The translations under genes were made by a program, and so were the position numbers. The notes beneath the pieces were generated by a model. It saw nothing but the letters and a program-made list of their open reading frames with translations. It was not told the DNA's origin and made no database searches. This document shows, piece by piece, positions 1 to 9,640 of a stretch of DNA of 64,000 bases (position 1 is its first letter; the number at the start of each line of letters is the position of its first letter). The stretch comes from Leuconostoc mesenteroides subsp. mesenteroides ATCC 8293 (GTDB lineage: Bacteria > Bacillota > Bacilli > Lactobacillales > Lactobacillaceae), in assembly GCF_000014445.1 (NCBI RefSeq), contig NC_008531.1:1333001-1397000 (forward strand), in the 5' to 3' direction.

Positions 1-118
1 TCGGATCAGGCTCCACCTGTAAATCATCAGCTTCAGATTCAATTTCTTCGGTCAAATTTTCATCAGTTTGATCAGAAATGTTCTTATCTTCTACAACTTC
101 TTCGTTTTTTTCTGTCAC
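1..118 (-). CDS. grpE: GrpE nucleotide exchange factor, N-terminal part (runs off the left edge)
   Basis: Only the first 39 codons lie in the window. They read as a very acidic, Glu/Asp-rich segment starting VTEKNEEVVEDKN, as is usual for the disordered N-terminus of GrpE. GrpE releases ADP from DnaK in the cytoplasmic chaperone cycle. The start is GTG at 116-118, with a strong AGGAGG eight bases upstream (127-132). The preceding gene is hrcA, ending 17 bases upstream, the classic hrcA-grpE-dnaK order. The call rests on context and composition; the conserved GrpE domain lies outside the window. Confidence 0.8.
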   Translation of the reverse strand, partial: MTEKNEEVVEDKNISDQTDENLTEEIESEADDLQVEPDP

Positions 119-134
119 AAGTGTGACCTCCTAG

Positions 135-1160
135 CTATGTATATTCAATCATTTTGCGACTTAACGCTTCACCAAACGCGTCTGTAAGCAACGTATTGGT
201 ACTATATGACATAGGAATTGGACCAAGTAAAGCAATAATACCACTTCCTTGATTTGGTACCAAAAATCCACGCGTAATCAAGCTGAACTCTGAAAGTAAT
301 GGCTCGCCAATCTCACGTCCAATTTTAACTTGAACATCTCGTGTTGGCGAAGCAATTTGTCTAACATCCTCAGCATTGTTCAAAAATTCCAACAGAGGCT
401 TCACATCAGCGATATCTGTTTCTTTACTAAAGTCTAGAACATTCAATCGGCCGCCAATATGGACGTTATCTCCGTTCGATCGTGCTAACACGTCGCCAAA
501 TAGTTGCAAAAAAGCTGCCGGCGTTTTAATCATGCGACTCATTTGCGTAGGCAACTCATCAGACTGCATCATACGCAACACATCATTAACCGGTCGACCG
601 ACCATCTGATCATTGATGTATGCAACCATACTTTCTAACGATTCAATCGCCATTTCATTTGGTAATTTAAATGTCTGGCTAGTCACTTTACCATCATTAG
701 TAACCAATACTGCAATCAGCTGATGGCCCTCCAATGGAACCAATCGAAATCCCGAAACTTTAATATCAATTCGCCTTGGCTTCAAAATTAACGCAGTATA
801 ACCAGTTAAATTTGATAAAGTCCTAGCTGTTTCGTCTAGCAAATCATCTATCTCATGGAAGTTTCCACGGAATGATTGAATGACCGCTTGTACATCGCGA
901 TCAGTCGATCTGCGTGTCATCATCAGGTGATCTAAATAATAACGATACCCTTCGTATGATGGTACACGACCAGCAGAAGTATGCAATTTTTTTATAAGAT
1001 CATCGGATTCTAGCGCTGCCATTTCGTTACGAATCGTAGCAGAGCTAATTTTAATATCTAGATGTTCTTGTAGACTTTTTGAACCAACCGCATGCTCACG
1101 CTGTGTATACTCATAAATAATGGCGGTTAAGATTAACTTTTGTCGTTCTGTTAGCGCCAT
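135..1160 (-). CDS. hrcA: Heat-inducible transcription repressor HrcA
   Basis: 341 residues, normal for HrcA. The winged-helix DNA-binding N-terminus is clear ([15 protein letters not shown], then [14 protein letters not shown]), followed by the GAF-like HrcA domain. HrcA binds CIRCE operators and represses class I heat-shock genes; its own folding depends on GroEL. I chose the ATG at 1158-1160 because AAGGAG stands eight bases before it; an upstream ATG seven codons earlier has no such site and would lie inside an operator. First gene of the hrcA-grpE operon, and probably autoregulated through the two CIRCE-like elements just upstream. Confidence 0.95.
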   Translation of the reverse strand: MALTERQKLILTAIIYEYTQREHAVGSKSLQEHLDIKISSATIRNEMAALESDDLIKKLHTSAGRVPSYEGYRYYLDHLMMTRRSTDRDVQAVIQSFRGNFHEIDDLLDETARTLSNLTGYTALILKPRRIDIKVSGFRLVPLEGHQLIAVLVTNDGKVTSQTFKLPNEMAIESLESMVAYINDQMVGRPVNDVLRMMQSDELPTQMSRMIKTPAAFLQLFGDVLARSNGDNVHIGGRLNVLDFSKETDIADVKPLLEFLNNAEDVRQIASPTRDVQVKIGREIGEPLLSEFSLITRGFLVPNQGSGIIALLGPIPMSYSTNTLLTDAFGEALSRKMIEYT

Positions 1161-1174
1161 ATTATCGACTCCTT

Positions 1175-1201
1175 TTAGCACTCACTATATCTAACTGCTA
1201 A
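1175..1201. promoter_or_regulatory. CIRCE-like operator, promoter-distal copy in the hrcA 5' UTR
   Basis: TTAGCACTC, nine bases, AACTGCTAA. The left arm matches the CIRCE consensus exactly and the right arm differs from GAGTGCTAA at two positions. It lies directly upstream of the hrcA Shine-Dalgarno sequence, where it could be a DNA operator and also an RNA hairpin in the leader. It is the weaker of two copies flanking the promoter. Confidence 0.7.
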
Positions 1202-1206
1202 CACTT

Positions 1207-1237
1207 ATTATAATACACTATTTGAGAAATAATGCAA
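1207..1237 (-). promoter_or_regulatory. Probable sigma-A promoter of hrcA-grpE
   Basis: On the minus strand TTGCAT (1232-1237) is followed by TATTAT at 1210-1215 (16-base spacer) or TATAAT at 1207-1212 (19-base spacer). It sits between the two CIRCE-like elements, as expected for an HrcA-repressed promoter. Confidence 0.6.
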
Positions 1238-1243
1238 GTCTTT

Positions 1244-1270
1244 TTAGCACTCTTTTTATAAGAGTGCCAA
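1244..1270. promoter_or_regulatory. CIRCE operator, promoter-proximal copy
   Basis: TTAGCACTC, nine bases, GAGTGCCAA: one mismatch from the CIRCE consensus (TTAGCACTC-N9-GAGTGCTAA). It lies just upstream of the -35 region of the hrcA promoter, so HrcA bound here and at the second copy would bracket the promoter. Confidence 0.85.
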
Positions 1271-1281
1271 AAAACTGTATT

Positions 1282-2232
1282 TTATAATTTTGTATTAAAA
1301 TAATGCCTTGTTTGTCTTGCATCTTCATTAAGTTGATCTATCAGTGCTTGAACGTTTTCAAATTTCACTTCACCACGCAGATAATGACACCATTGTATCT
1401 GAACAAACTCACCATATATTTCTTCTTGATAATCTAAAATGTTAATTTCAACTGTGATTGGACGAGCATCACCAAACGTCACATTGCGTCCGATGCTAGC
1501 CATTCCTAGATACCAAGTATCATATACTTTTATTTTTACAGCATAGATACCAATACCAGGCAGCCATTCCTCTTCAGGTGTTTGTATATTGGCAGTTGGG
1601 AAGCCTAATTCACGGCCTCTAGCTTCGCCATGGACGACTATACCTGATGTCGAATGGACACGACCAAGCTGCTGTGCGGCGCCATCTACGTTCCCCTGAT
1701 CTAACATAGATCGAATTGTTGAAGAAGAAACTTTCTGATTATAATCATCAAATTCAGACACAGTAATAACATCAAAGCGATTAGTTGCATATGTTGCTAA
1801 ATGTAGCATATCACTATCCGTTCCCGCTGCACCATACAAATGGTCGAATCCTGCTACCACCGTAACAGGGTTTAATTGCATGACCACCTCATCTACAAAC
1901 TGTTGACCACCTAATTTAGCAAGTTTAGAAGTAAATTGCATAACATAAACCCGATCAACACCTAGCTGTCTCATGATGGACTTCTTTTTGGCTAATGGTG
2001 TTAAATAACGCAGTGGTTTTTTCAACGTCTGAAAAGCTACAATTGGATGTGGATCATAGGTCAACACAGCCAAGGGCACCCCTTGTTTTTCAGCTTCTGC
2101 TTTCGCACGAGCTAAAACAGCCTGATGCCCGCGATGAACACCGTCAAAAAAGCCCATTGCAACGACCTGTTGAACCGGCTTTTTAAAATCTAATATCGGA
2201 TAATGTAAACGAATTAATTCTGTCATAGTCAT
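1282..2232 (-). CDS. ribF: Bifunctional riboflavin kinase / FAD synthetase RibF
   Basis: 316 residues. The N-terminal half has the FAD synthetase nucleotidyltransferase pattern (VAMGFFDGVHRGHQAVL, then LTYDPHP and VAGFDHLYG). The C-terminal half has the riboflavin kinase signature (GRELGFPTANI, then IGIYAVKI and VEINILDY). It makes FMN and then FAD from riboflavin and ATP in the cytosol. The start overlaps the truB stop codon in an ATGA arrangement, so the two are translationally coupled. The truB-ribF order is conserved in Firmicutes. The FMN product is needed by the type II isopentenyl diphosphate isomerase and flavodoxin encoded later in this window. Confidence 0.97.
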   Translation of the reverse strand: MTMTELIRLHYPILDFKKPVQQVVAMGFFDGVHRGHQAVLARAKAEAEKQGVPLAVLTYDPHPIVAFQTLKKPLRYLTPLAKKKSIMRQLGVDRVYVMQFTSKLAKLGGQQFVDEVVMQLNPVTVVAGFDHLYGAAGTDSDMLHLATYATNRFDVITVSEFDDYNQKVSSSTIRSMLDQGNVDGAAQQLGRVHSTSGIVVHGEARGRELGFPTANIQTPEEEWLPGIGIYAVKIKVYDTWYLGMASIGRNVTFGDARPITVEINILDYQEEIYGEFVQIQWCHYLRGEVKFENVQALIDQLNEDARQTRHYFNTKL

Positions 2233-3137
2233 TGGTTATCAAATACATAACGAGAGCGCCATAATTGCTCAATCTCGTCATATTGATATACTGCTTTCAG
2301 TTTGTTTTGATAATATAGTTGCAAATAGCTGTCATTTGCAGGCCAACTAGAAATTTTCTGACCATTTTTTACAGCAAACCATTCATTTTCACTCAAATTT
2401 TTAGTTGGCCACTTCAATACTTCTCTAATAGGTATTACTTGTTTTAATACTTCTTCATACGATAGTGTGGACAAAAAATCCAGGTCACGTGCTTCAGAAA
2501 TTTTGAATCCGCTCCCCATCGTTCGAGTTAATTGTGTCATTGTTGCCGGGATCCCAATTATTTTGCCTGCATCTACGGCTAAAGTGCGAATATACGTGCC
2601 CTTGGAAACTGTGGCTTCAAACTTGAATACCTGCTTACCTTCTATAAATTTAATACCGGATGTACGTTTAAAGTCATGAATTACCGCTTTACGAACTGGA
2701 CGTTCAACAGTCTCACCATTTCGAGCATACTCATAGAGCCGCTTACCATTAACTTTTACAGCAGAGTACATAGGTGGCCTTTGTGTGATTTCGCCATTTA
2801 ATTGCTGTATCGCTTGATCAATTTTCTGGTCAGAAAAAGGCGTTACGATATCCAGCTGATCAACGATTTCACCATCAAGGTCCTCTGTTTCTGTTGAAAA
2901 CCCTAATGTAATTTCACCAATATAACTTTTTGGCCGTGTTTGCAATTCATCAATCAACTTTGTCGCTTTACCTAAAGCAACTACTAGGACACCATCAACA
3001 TTCGGATCTAAAGTGCCAGCATGGCCAACTTTTTTTTGACCAATAATACGGCGTACTCTACTAACAACATCAAAAGATGTCATGCCACGAGACTTATTGA
3101 TAACTAACAAACCATCAACTATCTGATTCTTTGTCAT
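2229..3137 (-). CDS. truB: tRNA pseudouridine(55) synthase TruB
   Basis: 302 residues. Family motifs are intact: GLLVINKSRGMTSFDVV near the start, the catalytic-Asp motif HAGTLDPNVDGVL around residues 38-52, and RPPMYSAVKVNGKRLYEYAR. It converts U55 of the T-loop in tRNAs to pseudouridine. The 5' end overlaps the preceding EIIA-like gene by 23 bases and the 3' end overlaps ribF, so three genes are tightly packed in one unit. Confidence 0.97.
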   Translation of the reverse strand: MTKNQIVDGLLVINKSRGMTSFDVVSRVRRIIGQKKVGHAGTLDPNVDGVLVVALGKATKLIDELQTRPKSYIGEITLGFSTETEDLDGEIVDQLDIVTPFSDQKIDQAIQQLNGEITQRPPMYSAVKVNGKRLYEYARNGETVERPVRKAVIHDFKRTSGIKFIEGKQVFKFEATVSKGTYIRTLAVDAGKIIGIPATMTQLTRTMGSGFKISEARDLDFLSTLSYEEVLKQVIPIREVLKWPTKNLSENEWFAVKNGQKISSWPANDSYLQLYYQNKLKAVYQYDEIEQLWRSRYVFDNQ

Positions 3138-3654
3138 TTTGCAATTCCCCTACTTGCCAGACGTTTTGTCCTGCATAAACAGAACCATACCGAATATTTG
3201 GTAGGTCTTGGTTTGCCCAAACAACATAAATGCGTAGTGCTTCATGATCAGCAGATAGCACCTTCTGATTTGTCGTTCCAATAACATCACCTGCATGTAA
3301 TTGTTGTCCTACACCGTATTGAGCCAACCGAACGACATTTGATGTGCCCACGACAGTTACAGTTACAGTCTGTTCTGAAATATCTGTCAGCGTCAAATAA
3401 TCATTAGTGGACTCAGTAACAATACCCGAAACCGGTGCCATTAAATTACCACTATGCGGCACTAGCATAACCCCGTTTTTAGTTTTAAAGGGTTCATCGC
3501 GGCTGTCGGTAATTTTTTGTAAATCCCCAGTCACTGGCGCTACTAAAACAGGCGTATCATTATTACGCGCTAATCTAGTCGCATTGATTTGACCCGTACT
3601 CTTCAATTGTGATAATTTTTTTTCTGAACCAAAAAGTCGTTTCCAGAAGTTCAT
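3115..3654 (-). CDS. PTS EIIA(Glc)-like protein lacking the phosphorylatable histidines
   Basis: 179 residues. Residues about 36-126 align by eye with the glucose-type EIIA domain (VLVAPVTGDL, a GV-LVP segment, LMAPVSGIV, then a GD-I-G turn at the C-terminal end). In the family the two active-site histidines sit in the TKHAIGI and LVHIG segments. Here these read TNDYLTL and VTVTVVG, so neither histidine is present near residues 85 or 100. Phosphotransfer therefore looks impossible. The first 35 residues are a basic extension. The gene overlaps truB and starts two bases after the aminotransferase stop. Fold by inference; function unknown, perhaps regulatory binding. Confidence 0.7.
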   Translation of the reverse strand: MNFWKRLFGSEKKLSQLKSTGQINATRLARNNDTPVLVAPVTGDLQKITDSRDEPFKTKNGVMLVPHSGNLMAPVSGIVTESTNDYLTLTDISEQTVTVTVVGTSNVVRLAQYGVGQQLHAGDVIGTTNQKVLSADHEALRIYVVWANQDLPNIRYGSVYAGQNVWQVGELQNDKESDS

Positions 3655-3656
3655 CT

Positions 3657-4844
3657 TTAGCCGCGTACCTTTTCAATATATTTTGTCATTCGCTTCATTC
3701 CTTCTGCCAAGTCTTCATCGGACGCAGCGTATGAAATACGAATGTAAGCTTGCGCTGCATCGCTGAAGGCCGAACCAGGAATAACCGCCACTTTACCTTC
3801 TTTTGCTAACTGTAAAGCAAACACATCGCCATCAGTACCTAAATCAGCAGGCAATTTAGCAAATAAATAAAATGCCCCTTCTGGCTCAACCACATCAAAC
3901 CCTAACGCCTGCAACTGTGATAACACTTTGTCTCGACGTTGACGATAAATATCACGCATCTTTACTGGTGTGTCGGTTACATCACGTAAAGCAACCAAAG
4001 CCGCATCTTGAACAAATGTAGGTACAGCGAAAACCAGCGTTCCATGTGTTTTTTGCAATTGCGCAATTGTCTCAGCTTGGCCTAAAATAAATCCCACACG
4101 ATAGCCTGTCATGGCATGAGATTTGGATAAACCATTAATGTAAATTGTGCGTTCAGGTATATACTCAGCAAATGATACATGTTCTTGATCATAAGTTAGG
4201 ACGGAATAAATTTCGTCAGAAATGACCCATAAATTATGCTTCGTAAATGTTTCAGCTAATGCAATGATCTCATCACGTGAGTATGTTACTCCCGTGGGAT
4301 TAGTTGGGTAATTCATCAAAATAGCTTTAACGGGTACCGTCGCATTTTTGATGGTTTCTTCGACCATATCAGGTGTTAATTTAAAATCGTTTGCCGTTGT
4401 ATCAATGGACAAACGCACACCATGTGCTAAATCAAGAGAAGAAAAATAAGGTCCATAGGCTGGTTCTGGTACCAACAAGCCATCATTATCATTCAGGAGG
4501 GTTTGAAATATAACATTTATGGCTTCACTCACACCCTGTGTGATGATAATATTTTCTGGACCATTATAATTTAAATGATACTCACGATTAAAATACGCAA
4601 CAGCAGCTATTCTCAAATCTGTTTCACCTTGACTTTCAGCGTAGTGAGAACGATCATTTGTAATTGCATCAATAGTCGCTTGCTTAATACGTTCATCAAC
4701 AGCAAAACCAGGTTCACCAAATGTTAATCGTAAAATATCTGGAATATCACGAACTTTTAATTGAAAATCCAATAGTTTGTCAGGCGCCATATCCAATACT
4801 ATAGAATTGAAGGGTTGAGTTGGATTAGTCATATTAAATCTCAT
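3657..4844 (-). CDS. Class I/II pyridoxal-phosphate aminotransferase (PatA-like)
   Basis: 395 residues from the first ATG; a second ATG four codons later (4832) may be the real start, and neither has a strong ribosome-binding site. Fold type I motifs: GEPGF near residue 43, NYPTNPTG, SDEIYS, and the PLP-lysine motif NGLSKSHAMTGYRVG. Such enzymes transfer amino groups between amino acids (often aromatic or N-acetyl-diaminopimelate) and 2-oxo acids; the substrate cannot be told from sequence. It is a close paralogue of the gene at 28760-29962. A terminator separates it from rbfA upstream, so it probably begins the unit that runs into the EIIA-like gene, truB and ribF. Confidence 0.9.
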   Translation of the reverse strand: MRFNMTNPTQPFNSIVLDMAPDKLLDFQLKVRDIPDILRLTFGEPGFAVDERIKQATIDAITNDRSHYAESQGETDLRIAAVAYFNREYHLNYNGPENIIITQGVSEAINVIFQTLLNDNDGLLVPEPAYGPYFSSLDLAHGVRLSIDTTANDFKLTPDMVEETIKNATVPVKAILMNYPTNPTGVTYSRDEIIALAETFTKHNLWVISDEIYSVLTYDQEHVSFAEYIPERTIYINGLSKSHAMTGYRVGFILGQAETIAQLQKTHGTLVFAVPTFVQDAALVALRDVTDTPVKMRDIYRQRRDKVLSQLQALGFDVVEPEGAFYLFAKLPADLGTDGDVFALQLAKEGKVAVIPGSAFSDAAQAYIRISYAASDEDLAEGMKRMTKYIEKVRG

Positions 4845-4886
4845 TTTCTTAAAAATTAATTGTATAGAACTATTTTAACACAAAAA

Positions 4887-4909
4887 GCGCTCATCCTAAT
4901 GGAGAGCGC
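4887..4909 (-). terminator. Intrinsic terminator after rbfA
   Basis: On the minus strand GCGCTC, an eleven-base loop, GAGCGC, then TTTTT. It closes the rimP-to-rbfA operon. Confidence 0.75.
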
Positions 4910-4927
4910 CCAATATTTGATAATTTA

Positions 4928-5281
4928 TTAATTTTCAGTGTGCAGCTTGCGAATCAAGTCCTCAATATGATTTCCGTATTGAACAGATGTATCACGCACA
5001 AACTTCAATTCTGGCGTTTTGTAAACCGTCAATCGTGAACCTAATTCTTTACGAATCAATCCACTAGCAGCTTCCAAGCCGGCTTGAGTTTTCTTAGCAT
5101 CACTGGCCAAATCAGATAAAATGGAATAATAAATTGTTGCTATCTGCAAGTCACCAGACAATTCAACACTTGTTACTGTAACCTCTTTTACTCGCGGATC
5201 ATTAATACGCTTAAGTAATAAATCAGTAACATCACGTTGTACTTCTTGAGCGAGACGACCTGCACGTTGTGGATTTGCCAT
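4928..5281 (-). CDS. rbfA: Ribosome-binding factor A
   Basis: 117 residues, normal length. The KH-like RbfA pattern is seen: RAGRLAQEVQRDVTDLLLKRI, DPRVKEVTVTSVELSGDLQIA, ending in PELKFVRDTSVQYGNHIEDLI. It helps mature the 30S subunit by acting on the 5' end of 16S rRNA. Last gene of the rimP-nusA-ylxR-ylxQ-infB-rbfA operon, 72 bases after infB and followed by a terminator. Confidence 0.96.
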   Translation of the reverse strand: MANPQRAGRLAQEVQRDVTDLLLKRINDPRVKEVTVTSVELSGDLQIATIYYSILSDLASDAKKTQAGLEAASGLIRKELGSRLTVYKTPELKFVRDTSVQYGNHIEDLIRKLHTEN

Positions 5282-5353
5282 AACTATTTCGCCTTCTCTT
5301 TCTTTCTATTAAAAGACACAACCTACCAAAAAGCATTCAGCGTAATCGGTCTC

Positions 5354-7858
5354 TTACTTAGGTTTAACTTCTTCCATTACATAGGCTTCAACAACGTCCC
5401 CAGCGTGAACATCATTAAATTTGGCCACTGTAAATCCGAATTCAAATCCCATCTTCACTTCGTTAACTGCATCTTTACCGCGCTGCAATGAGCCAACTTC
5501 ACCGTCAAACACTACCACATTATCACGTATGACGCGAACCTTAGAATCCTTAGTAATTTTACCTTCTTCAACCATGGCACCGGCAATAGTTCCGACCTTA
5601 GAGAATTTGAATAATTCTTTAACTTCGACTTTTCCAATAACCTTTTCTTCGTATACAGGTTCAAGTTGGCCCTTCATAGCTGCTTCAACATCGTCGATCG
5701 CATTATAAATGACATTATAGAAACGAATATCAACCTTTTCAGAATCAGATTGTGATTTTGCCAAAGGTGTAGGACGAACGTTGAATCCGATAATAATTGC
5801 ACCAGATGCTTCAGCCAAAGTAACATCCGATTCGTTAATCGCACCAACAGCAGTATGGATAATATCCACACGAACACCGTCAACCTCAATCTTTTTCAGT
5901 GATCCAGAAAGTGCTTCGACAGATCCTTGAACATCAGCCTTGACAATAACTGGCACCGTCTTCATCGCTTTTTCAGCCATTGTATTGAACAATGTATCCA
6001 AAGTAACAACTGATCCTGAATTACGAACTGCTTCTTGTGCTCGCTTTGCACGTTCTTCACCGGCTGCGCGAGCTGTTTTTTCATCAGCCATAACAATGAA
6101 ACGATCACCAGCTTGTGGCACCCCATTCAAACCAGTAATTTGGATAGGTGTCGCAGGCAAAGCTTCTGATAGCTCAACGCCACGTTCGTTTGTCATTGTA
6201 CGTACACGGCCATAGGTATTACCAACAACAATTGGATCACCAACATGCATTGTTCCTTGTTGTACAAGAACAGTAGAAACTGGTCCACGTCCCTTATCCA
6301 AGCGGGCTTCAATTACTGAACCACGTGCTGGCATATTAGGATTTGCTTTCAATTCCAAAACTTCAGCTTGCAACAAAATCATTTCCAGTAGTTCATCAAC
6401 ATTTTGACCAAACTTAGCTGAGATTTTAACGAAGATTGTGTCACCACCATACTCTTCAGGAACTAAGTCATAAGCCATTAACTGATTCATCACATCGTCA
6501 GGATTTGCTCCAGGCTTGTCAATTTTGTTAACAGCAACAATGATTGGCGTTCCCGCTGCCTTAGCATGATTAATCGCTTCAATTGTCTGTGGCATAACAC
6601 CGTCATCAGCAGCAACAACAAGAATTGTCAAATCAGTTACGTTAGCACCACGTGCACGCATCTCTGTGAAGGCGGCGTGTCCTGGCGTATCCAAGAATGT
6701 AATTAATTTATCATTAATACGTGTTTGGTATGCACCGATATGTTGTGTGATACCGCCTGCTTCACCTTCAGTAACATGAGAATTACGTAGATAATCCAAC
6801 AATGTTGTCTTACCATGATCAACGTGTCCCATGATCGTCACAACTGGTGGACGAGAAACTAACTTGCTCTCATCAATATTTTCATCATCAAAGAATCTGT
6901 CAATATCTGCAACGTCTTCTTCTTCTTTTGCTTGTGCTTCGATACCATAATCAGCTGCCAAAATTTCGATTGTATCTTCATCCAAACTTTGGTTTTGATT
7001 TGTAACAATGCCCAGTAAGAATAACTTTTTAATAATTTCTGCTGTATCACGATGCAACAACTTTGACAAATCTTGCACGTTCATACCAACACGATATTCC
7101 AAAACTGCTGGTAATGGTTGTTCTTTACGTACTGTTGCTGGAGTTGATGGTTGGTGTTTAGCAGCAATACGACGTGACTTTTTAGAACCGCGTGGACGAT
7201 CATTACGGCGTGGTGTTTGTTGGCCAGTACCATTAGTATTACGCTTACGTGAGTTATTGCGCGCAGAATTATTACCAGAAGCGAGAGCGCCACCAAACTT
7301 CCCTGCACCAGTGGTTGTTGATGCAGTAGCTGGTTTAGTTGCACTAGTTTCTTTCTTTACAGCTGGCTTAGTTGCTGCAGCTGGCTTCTTTGGATGCTTA
7401 GCAGCTGCAGAAGCTTGGCGCTTCTTTTCATTTTCATTCACGTACTGCTTCAAGCTATTATCCGGTTTAGCAGAATAATCAACTTGCCCTTCACGTGGCT
7501 TCGTTGACCAATTTTTCTTCTCTCGAATCATTGGACGCCCTTCAGCAGGTGCAACGCGTGATCCAGGACGATTGTTGCGGTTTCCACCGTTATTTGAACG
7601 GTTTTGGCCACCAGTAGATGTATTCGAGCGATTCTGATTATTGCGATTTTGGCTTTGGCCACCATTATTTGGACGATTTTGATTGTTATTGTTAGGACGT
7701 GCAGGACGGCTTGGACGTGAGCCTCCTTGGGCTGGCGTTGTACCATCTGCTAACTTTGCCGCATGACGGCGTTGTGATGCGGGCAATTCCTTACGTTCTG
7801 GGACTGCCTGTTTTCGTGCAGGACGGTTTGAACCTGAGAATTTCTTTTCTTCTGTCAT
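5354..7858 (-). CDS. infB: Translation initiation factor IF-2
   Basis: 834 residues. The first about 245 are low complexity and rich in Asn, Arg, Gly and Ala/Lys. An IF2-N helical domain follows ([24 protein letters not shown]), then the GTPase domain with [17 protein letters not shown] and NKID, and the C-terminal fMet-tRNA-binding domains. It recruits initiator tRNA to the 30S subunit. ATG is one codon after the ylxQ stop, with AAGGAG upstream. The Asn/Arg-rich linker is the variable part of the protein; its extreme composition is why the opposite strand shows long spurious open frames. Confidence 0.98.
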   Translation of the reverse strand: MTEEKKFSGSNRPARKQAVPERKELPASQRRHAAKLADGTTPAQGGSRPSRPARPNNNNQNRPNNGGQSQNRNNQNRSNTSTGGQNRSNNGGNRNNRPGSRVAPAEGRPMIREKKNWSTKPREGQVDYSAKPDNSLKQYVNENEKKRQASAAAKHPKKPAAATKPAVKKETSATKPATASTTTGAGKFGGALASGNNSARNNSRKRNTNGTGQQTPRRNDRPRGSKKSRRIAAKHQPSTPATVRKEQPLPAVLEYRVGMNVQDLSKLLHRDTAEIIKKLFLLGIVTNQNQSLDEDTIEILAADYGIEAQAKEEEDVADIDRFFDDENIDESKLVSRPPVVTIMGHVDHGKTTLLDYLRNSHVTEGEAGGITQHIGAYQTRINDKLITFLDTPGHAAFTEMRARGANVTDLTILVVAADDGVMPQTIEAINHAKAAGTPIIVAVNKIDKPGANPDDVMNQLMAYDLVPEEYGGDTIFVKISAKFGQNVDELLEMILLQAEVLELKANPNMPARGSVIEARLDKGRGPVSTVLVQQGTMHVGDPIVVGNTYGRVRTMTNERGVELSEALPATPIQITGLNGVPQAGDRFIVMADEKTARAAGEERAKRAQEAVRNSGSVVTLDTLFNTMAEKAMKTVPVIVKADVQGSVEALSGSLKKIEVDGVRVDIIHTAVGAINESDVTLAEASGAIIIGFNVRPTPLAKSQSDSEKVDIRFYNVIYNAIDDVEAAMKGQLEPVYEEKVIGKVEVKELFKFSKVGTIAGAMVEEGKITKDSKVRVIRDNVVVFDGEVGSLQRGKDAVNEVKMGFEFGFTVAKFNDVHAGDVVEAYVMEEVKPK

Positions 7859-8179
7859 TTAGTTCCGCTCCTTTTCTGAAATTAATTGTTTAATTTTTCG
7901 ACTAAAACCTTGATCAGCAATGGCGAAAACACCTCGGTTAACACCAATGGCATCCGTTAATTGCTTTTTAGTATAGTCTTGTACTAGTTTGATATTATAG
8001 AAGTTTGATTTATCGGCGAATTTTTTTGCTTGGCTTTTACCACCATCACTGGGAAAGAAAACTAGAAAAACCTTTTGCCCACGAATAGCTGATAACGTAG
8101 GTTCTGTTCCAAGTACTAGTTTACCAGCGCGCATTGCTAAACCAACTAAATTCAATATTTGGTCATTCTTATTTATCAC
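7859..8179 (-). CDS. ylxQ: YlxQ-type L7Ae-family RNA-binding protein
   Basis: About 106 residues from a GTG start (8177-8179) inside the last codons of ylxR, with GGAG seven bases upstream; a longer frame reaching 8242 would run further into ylxR and fits the family less well. The segment ILNLVGLAMRAGKLVLGTE is the L7Ae/L30e/YlxQ signature, followed by a Lys-rich region. The family binds kink-turn RNA and sits between nusA/ylxR and infB in Firmicutes. Its exact target is not known. Confidence 0.88.
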   Translation of the reverse strand: MINKNDQILNLVGLAMRAGKLVLGTEPTLSAIRGQKVFLVFFPSDGGKSQAKKFADKSNFYNIKLVQDYTKKQLTDAIGVNRGVFAIADQGFSRKIKQLISEKERN

Positions 8180-8465
8180 CAAACAACTCCCGACGTGCTT
8201 GTTGATGGTCAACGTAAGCAATGAGTTCATCATAGAATTCATCTGCTACTTTCACACCAAATGCTTTATCAAAGATACGCTTTTCTTTAGCCATTTCTGC
8301 ATTTTTTACATTTAGGCTAACATACGCACCACGACCATTGGCTTTCCCTGTTGGGTCTAAAGCCACGTCACCTTCTTTACTACGCACGACTCGAACGAGT
8401 TCTTTTTTAGGAAACATTTCACCCGTTACAATGTCTTTTCTCATTGGTATTTTACGAGGTTTCAT
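8169..8465 (-). CDS. ylxR: YlxR family (DUF448) nucleic-acid-binding protein
   Basis: 98 residues with the hallmark DPTGKANGRGAYVSL in the middle and the PMRKDIVTGEMFPKKELVRVVR start. It is encoded between nusA and ylxQ as in other Firmicutes. YlxR proteins are small, basic and cytosolic; proposed roles are in RNA binding or transcription regulation. The 3' end overlaps ylxQ by 11 bases. Confidence 0.93.
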   Translation of the reverse strand: MKPRKIPMRKDIVTGEMFPKKELVRVVRSKEGDVALDPTGKANGRGAYVSLNVKNAEMAKEKRIFDKAFGVKVADEFYDELIAYVDHQQARRELFGDK

Positions 8466-8518
8466 ATGTACCAGTATGACTATAAATCACTTGATTTATG
8501 ATCATATTTCCTTTCAAA

Positions 8519-9616
8519 TTATTCTTCGTTTTCGTCAGCAGCTGTAGCAGCTGGTGTTGGGTCTAAGCTAGCTGCTGCTTCACTTTCAGATTTAATGTCA
8601 ATCTTGAATCCCGTTAAACGTGCTGCTAAGCGAGCATTTTGACCCTTTTTCCCGATTGCTAGAGATAACTGATTATCTGGAACAATAACCGTTACCGCAC
8701 GGTCGTTGGCTGGATCAAAAATGACATCAGTTACTTCTGAAGGGTTTAAAGCATTCGCAATATACTGTGCTTCATCTTCAACCCACTCCACAATATCCAT
8801 ATTTTCACCAGCTAGTTCGTTAACAACGCTTTGTACACGTGCACCACGTTGACCAACCATGGCCCCAACTGGATCTAAGTCAGTATCATGCGTATAAACG
8901 GCAATTTTTGAGCGATCACCAGCCTCACGCGCAATAGACATGATTTCAACAGTACCATCATAAACTTCTGGCACCTCTTGTTCAAACAATCGTTTAACCA
9001 AATCAGCTGCTGTTCGTGATACAAAGACTTGTGGTCCCTTGGCATTGTTTTCAACTTTGTTAACCAAGACCTTAATACGATCTCCCATGTGATACCGCTC
9101 ATTGGGCATTTGATCGTTTGGGGCCATTACAGCTTCTTGATTGCCAGGTAAGTTCACATATAGGAATCGTGCATCTTGTCGGTCAACTTCACCTGTTATA
9201 ATTTCATCTTCATAATCAGAAAACTTGTTATAAATAGCTTGTCGTCCAGCTTCACGCATTTTTTGCACAATCACTTGTTTTGCAGCTTGTGCCGCCATAC
9301 GACCAAAATCTTTTGGCGTAACATCAAAGCGAATCTCATCTCCTGCTTCATATGCTCGATTGATTGCCAATGCATCGGATAAAGAAATCTCTATTTCTTC
9401 ATCTTCAAGATCATCATCTAAAACAACATGCTTTACTTGTTTAATACTAATGTTGCCCTTTTTATCGTCGAATGTTGCTTCGACATTATCAGCGGTATTG
9501 TATTGCTTCTTGTAGGCGGCTTTCAATGCGTCTTCAAGCGCTTCGACAACAACTAAACGATCAATTCCTCGTTCTGATTCAAGAGCATTAAGTGCTTCCA
9601 CTAATTCTTTACTCAT
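8519..9616 (-). CDS. nusA: Transcription termination/antitermination factor NusA
   Basis: 365 residues: N-terminal RNA polymerase-binding domain (MSKELVEALNALESERGI), S1 domain (ITGEVDRQDARFLYVNL), then KH1 (VGAMVGQRGARVQSVVNEL) and KH2 (LAIGKKGQNARLAARLTGFKIDI). A short acidic Ala/Glu tail replaces the acidic repeats of proteobacterial NusA, normal for Firmicutes. It modulates pausing and intrinsic termination. That is relevant because its own operon leader carries a likely intrinsic terminator (10212-10250). Confidence 0.98.
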   Translation of the reverse strand: MSKELVEALNALESERGIDRLVVVEALEDALKAAYKKQYNTADNVEATFDDKKGNISIKQVKHVVLDDDLEDEEIEISLSDALAINRAYEAGDEIRFDVTPKDFGRMAAQAAKQVIVQKMREAGRQAIYNKFSDYEDEIITGEVDRQDARFLYVNLPGNQEAVMAPNDQMPNERYHMGDRIKVLVNKVENNAKGPQVFVSRTAADLVKRLFEQEVPEVYDGTVEIMSIAREAGDRSKIAVYTHDTDLDPVGAMVGQRGARVQSVVNELAGENMDIVEWVEDEAQYIANALNPSEVTDVIFDPANDRAVTVIVPDNQLSLAIGKKGQNARLAARLTGFKIDIKSESEAAASLDPTPAATAADENEE

Positions 9617-9640
9617 TTGATTTTCTCCATTTTTAACGAT

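Noticed and set aside
1161..1181. A longer HrcA start seven codons upstream
   Set aside because: It would overlap the CIRCE-like element and lacks a ribosome-binding site, while AAGGAG fits the later ATG.
7008..7478. A 156-residue plus-strand open frame opposite infB
   Set aside because: It lies opposite the low-complexity N-terminal part of IF-2, whose biased codons remove stops on the other strand. No start signal and no recognisable domain.
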